Source: JARRQB01 sp965368585 | GTDB lineage: Bacteria > Pseudomonadota > Gammaproteobacteria > Chromatiales > Chromatiaceae | Direction of reading: 5' to 3' | NCBI GenBank assembly: GCA_965368585.1 | Contig: CBDUNM010000207.1 | Location: forward strand, 1-7,071 | DNA: 7,071 nucleotides | In this document: piece by piece, positions 4,982-7,071 of the stretch | Layout: every line of letters starts with the position of its first letter | Numbering within the stretch: the stretch's first letter is position 1 | Translations under genes and position numbers: made by a program | Notes under the pieces: generated by a model | The model's input: the letters and a program-made list of their open reading frames with translations, nothing else | Databases searched by the model: none | What the model was told of the DNA's origin: nothing

Positions 4982-7071
4982 ATGAAACTGACACGGCGTG
5001 ACTTTATCAAGAGTAACGCGATTGCTGCGACGGCAGCAGCGGCCGGCGTGACGCTTCCCGGCGTGGCAACGGCCGCAACGGCGGAGGGAGATGCCGGGAT
5101 CCGCTGGGACAAGGCGCCTTGCCGCTTCTGCGGCACCGGTTGCTCGGTATTAGTCGGCGTCAAGGACGATCGCGTGGTCGCGACCCAGGGCGACCCGGAC
5201 GCCCCGGTCAACCGCGGCCTGAACTGCATCAAGGGCTACTTTCTGTCCAAGATCATGTACGGCAAAGACCGCCTCACCCGGCCGCTGCTGCGCAAGAAAA
5301 ACGGAAAGTTCGACAAGAACGGCGACTTCGAACCGGTCTCCTGGGATGAGGCCTTCGACGTCATGGCCGAGAAATGGAAGGCCGCCATCAAGCAAAGCAT
5401 GGAGGAAAACCAGGGCAAACCGGCGGAAGAACTCACCTCACGGGTCGGTATGTTCGGTTCCGGCCAGTGGACGGTGTTCGAGGGCTATGCCGCCACCAAG
5501 CTTTTCAAGGCCGGTTTCCGCTCCAACAACATCGACCCCAACGCGCGGCACTGCATGGCCTCCGCAGTGGCCGGCTTTATCCGCGCCTTCGGCGCCGACG
5601 AGCCGATGGGCTGCTACGACGACCTGGAGCACGCCGACGCCTTCGTGCTGTGGGGCTCCAACATGGCCGAGATGCACCCGGTGCTGTGGTCGCGCCTCAC
5701 CGACACGCGCCTGACCAAAAAGGGCTGCGAGGTGCACGTGCTGTCGACCTTCGAGCACCGCTCGTTCGAACTGGCGGACAACGGCGTGATCTTCAAGCCG
5801 CAGACCGACCTGGCGATCCTCAACTATATCGCCAACTACATCGTGCAGAACGACGCGATCAACTGGGACTTCGTCAACCAGCACGTCAACTTCACCAAGA
5901 CCCCGACCGACATCGGCTACGGCCTGCGCCCGGATCACCCGCTGGAAAAGGCGGCCAAGAACGCCGGTAAAGGCGCGCTGACCAAGATCGACTTCGAGGA
6001 GTTCAAGAAGTCGGTGGCGCCCTACACCCTGGCGTACACCTCGGAGCTGTCGGGCGTACCCAAGGAGCAGTTGGAGCGCCTGGCCAGGCTGTATGCCGAC
6101 CCGAACAGAAAGATCGTCTCCTACTGGACCATGGGCTTCAACCAGCACGTACGCGGCGTCTGGGTCAACGGCCTCATGTACAACGTGCATCTGCTCACCG
6201 GCAAGATCTCCGAGCCCGGCAACGGCCCGTTCTCGCTGACCGGACAGCCGTCCGCTTGCGGCACCGCGCGCGAGGTCGGCACCTTCGCCCACCGGCTGCC
6301 GGCCGACCTGGTGGTCAAGGCCAAACCCCACCGCGACTTCTCGGAGAAGGTCTGGAATCTGCCCGAAGGCACGCTGCCCGGCAAGGTGGGCTACCACGCC
6401 GTGCTGCAGAGCCGCATGCTGAAAGACGGTAAGCTCAATTGCTACTGGGTCACCACCAACAACAACATGCAGGCCGGACCCAACATCAACGATGAGATGT
6501 ACCCCGGCTGGCGCAATCCGGCCAACTTCGTTGTGGTATCCGACCCGTATCCCACCGTATCGGCGATGGCCGCCGACCTGATCCTGCCCACCGCGATGTG
6601 GACCGAGAAGGAAGGTGCCTTCGGTAACGCCGAGCGCCGCACCCAGTTCTGGCGCCAGCAGATCAAGGCGCCGGGTGAATCGCGTTCCGACCTGTGGCAG
6701 TTTGTCGAGTTCTCCAAGCGCTTCAAGACCGAAGAGGTCTGGCCCGAGGAACTGCTGGCGAAAAAGCCCGAGATGCGCGGCAAGACCCTGTACGACGTGC
6801 TCTACGCCAACGGCGCGGTCGACAAGTACCCGGCGCAGCAGGTTACCGACGATCGCGGCAACGCCTACCACAACGACGAAATGGAGGCGTTCGGCTTCTA
6901 CCTGCAAAAAGGCCTGTACGAAGAGTACCGCCGCTTCGGCCTGGAAGGACCGAAGAAGGGTCACGAGCTGGCCGAATTCGATCACTACCACAAGGTGCGC
7001 GGTCTGCGCTGGCCGGTACTGAACGGCAAAGAGACGCTGTGGCGCTACCGCACCGGGTACGATCCTTATGT
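4982..7071 (+). CDS. napA: NapA, periplasmic nitrate reductase catalytic subunit (C-terminus cut by right edge)
   Basis: NapA reduces nitrate to nitrite in the periplasm at a Mo-bis-MGD centre and takes electrons from NapB/NapC-type partners. The frame is open without a stop for 696 codons to the window edge; about 140 residues should be missing. A twin-arginine signal starts the protein (RRDFIK, residues 5-10), with likely cleavage after VATA (residue 31). The [4Fe-4S] ligands are C47, C50, C54 and C82 (CRFCGTGC and NCIKGY), with Lys84 after the last. The molybdenum ligand is C191 in NARHCMASAVAG (bases 5552-5554). FRSNNIDPN, WTMGFNQH, SLTGQPSACGTAREVGTFAH and the block around NAERRQFWRQQ all match NapA. 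The Tat signal and the napD neighbour separate it from assimilatory NasA. Compared with E. coli, about 11 extra residues lie near 138-153. Confidence 0.97.
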   Translation, partial: MKLTRRDFIKSNAIAATAAAAGVTLPGVATAATAEGDAGIRWDKAPCRFCGTGCSVLVGVKDDRVVATQGDPDAPVNRGLNCIKGYFLSKIMYGKDRLTRPLLRKKNGKFDKNGDFEPVSWDEAFDVMAEKWKAAIKQSMEENQGKPAEELTSRVGMFGSGQWTVFEGYAATKLFKAGFRSNNIDPNARHCMASAVAGFIRAFGADEPMGCYDDLEHADAFVLWGSNMAEMHPVLWSRLTDTRLTKKGCEVHVLSTFEHRSFELADNGVIFKPQTDLAILNYIANYIVQNDAINWDFVNQHVNFTKTPTDIGYGLRPDHPLEKAAKNAGKGALTKIDFEEFKKSVAPYTLAYTSELSGVPKEQLERLARLYADPNRKIVSYWTMGFNQHVRGVWVNGLMYNVHLLTGKISEPGNGPFSLTGQPSACGTAREVGTFAHRLPADLVVKAKPHRDFSEKVWNLPEGTLPGKVGYHAVLQSRMLKDGKLNCYWVTTNNNMQAGPNINDEMYPGWRNPANFVVVSDPYPTVSAMAADLILPTAMWTEKEGAFGNAERRTQFWRQQIKAPGESRSDLWQFVEFSKRFKTEEVWPEELLAKKPEMRGKTLYDVLYANGAVDKYPAQQVTDDRGNAYHNDEMEAFGFYLQKGLYEEYRRFGLEGPKKGHELAEFDHYHKVRGLRWPVLNGKETLWRYRTGYDPY

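Noticed and set aside
5438..6991. A 517-codon open frame on the minus strand, antisense to napA.
   Set aside because: napA is read in one uninterrupted frame with conserved motifs throughout. Long antisense frames are common in GC-rich genes with strong third-position G/C bias. The antisense product has no recognisable motifs.

Overview
The window reads as ordinary core chromosome of a GC-rich gammaproteobacterium that can respire nitrate. The closest matches from memory are Enterobacteria-type UbiD, PrlC, NapF, NapD and NapA. The mix of a YgiM-like SH3/anchor protein, a UPF0149 protein and a napFDA cluster would fit the Chromatiales-like or sulfur-oxidising gammaproteobacteria, but the genus cannot be fixed from sequence alone. 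There is no sign of mobile elements, CRISPR arrays, tRNA or rRNA, and coding density is high.

Left part (1-3954, minus strand): four co-directional genes with gaps of 35, 28 and 13 nt form a likely transcription unit read right to left. They are prlC (oligopeptidase A, complete), a UPF0149 (YgfB/YecA) protein, an SH3-domain protein with a signal peptide and a C-terminal membrane anchor, and ubiD (N-terminal 40%, running off the left edge). They encode general peptide turnover, an unassigned conserved protein, an envelope protein and ubiquinone synthesis.

Middle (3955-4210): a 256-bp divergent promoter region. It holds a perfect FNR/ANR box at 4122-4135, spaced exactly as in a class II activated promoter for the nap genes. 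A second, 8/10 FNR-like palindrome at 4083-4096 overlaps the TTGACA -35 of a plausible promoter firing the other way into prlC.

Right part (4211-7071, plus strand): napF, napD and napA, the start of a periplasmic nitrate reductase operon. NapF is a cytoplasmic protein with four Fe-S clusters, NapD is the chaperone that binds the NapA Tat signal, and NapA is the molybdenum catalytic subunit, cut by the right edge after 696 residues. Electron-transfer genes (napG/H/B/C or similar) would be expected beyond the window. The promoter layout implies induction when oxygen is low.

I did not find an undescribed system here. The most useful non-routine observations are in the divergent control region.
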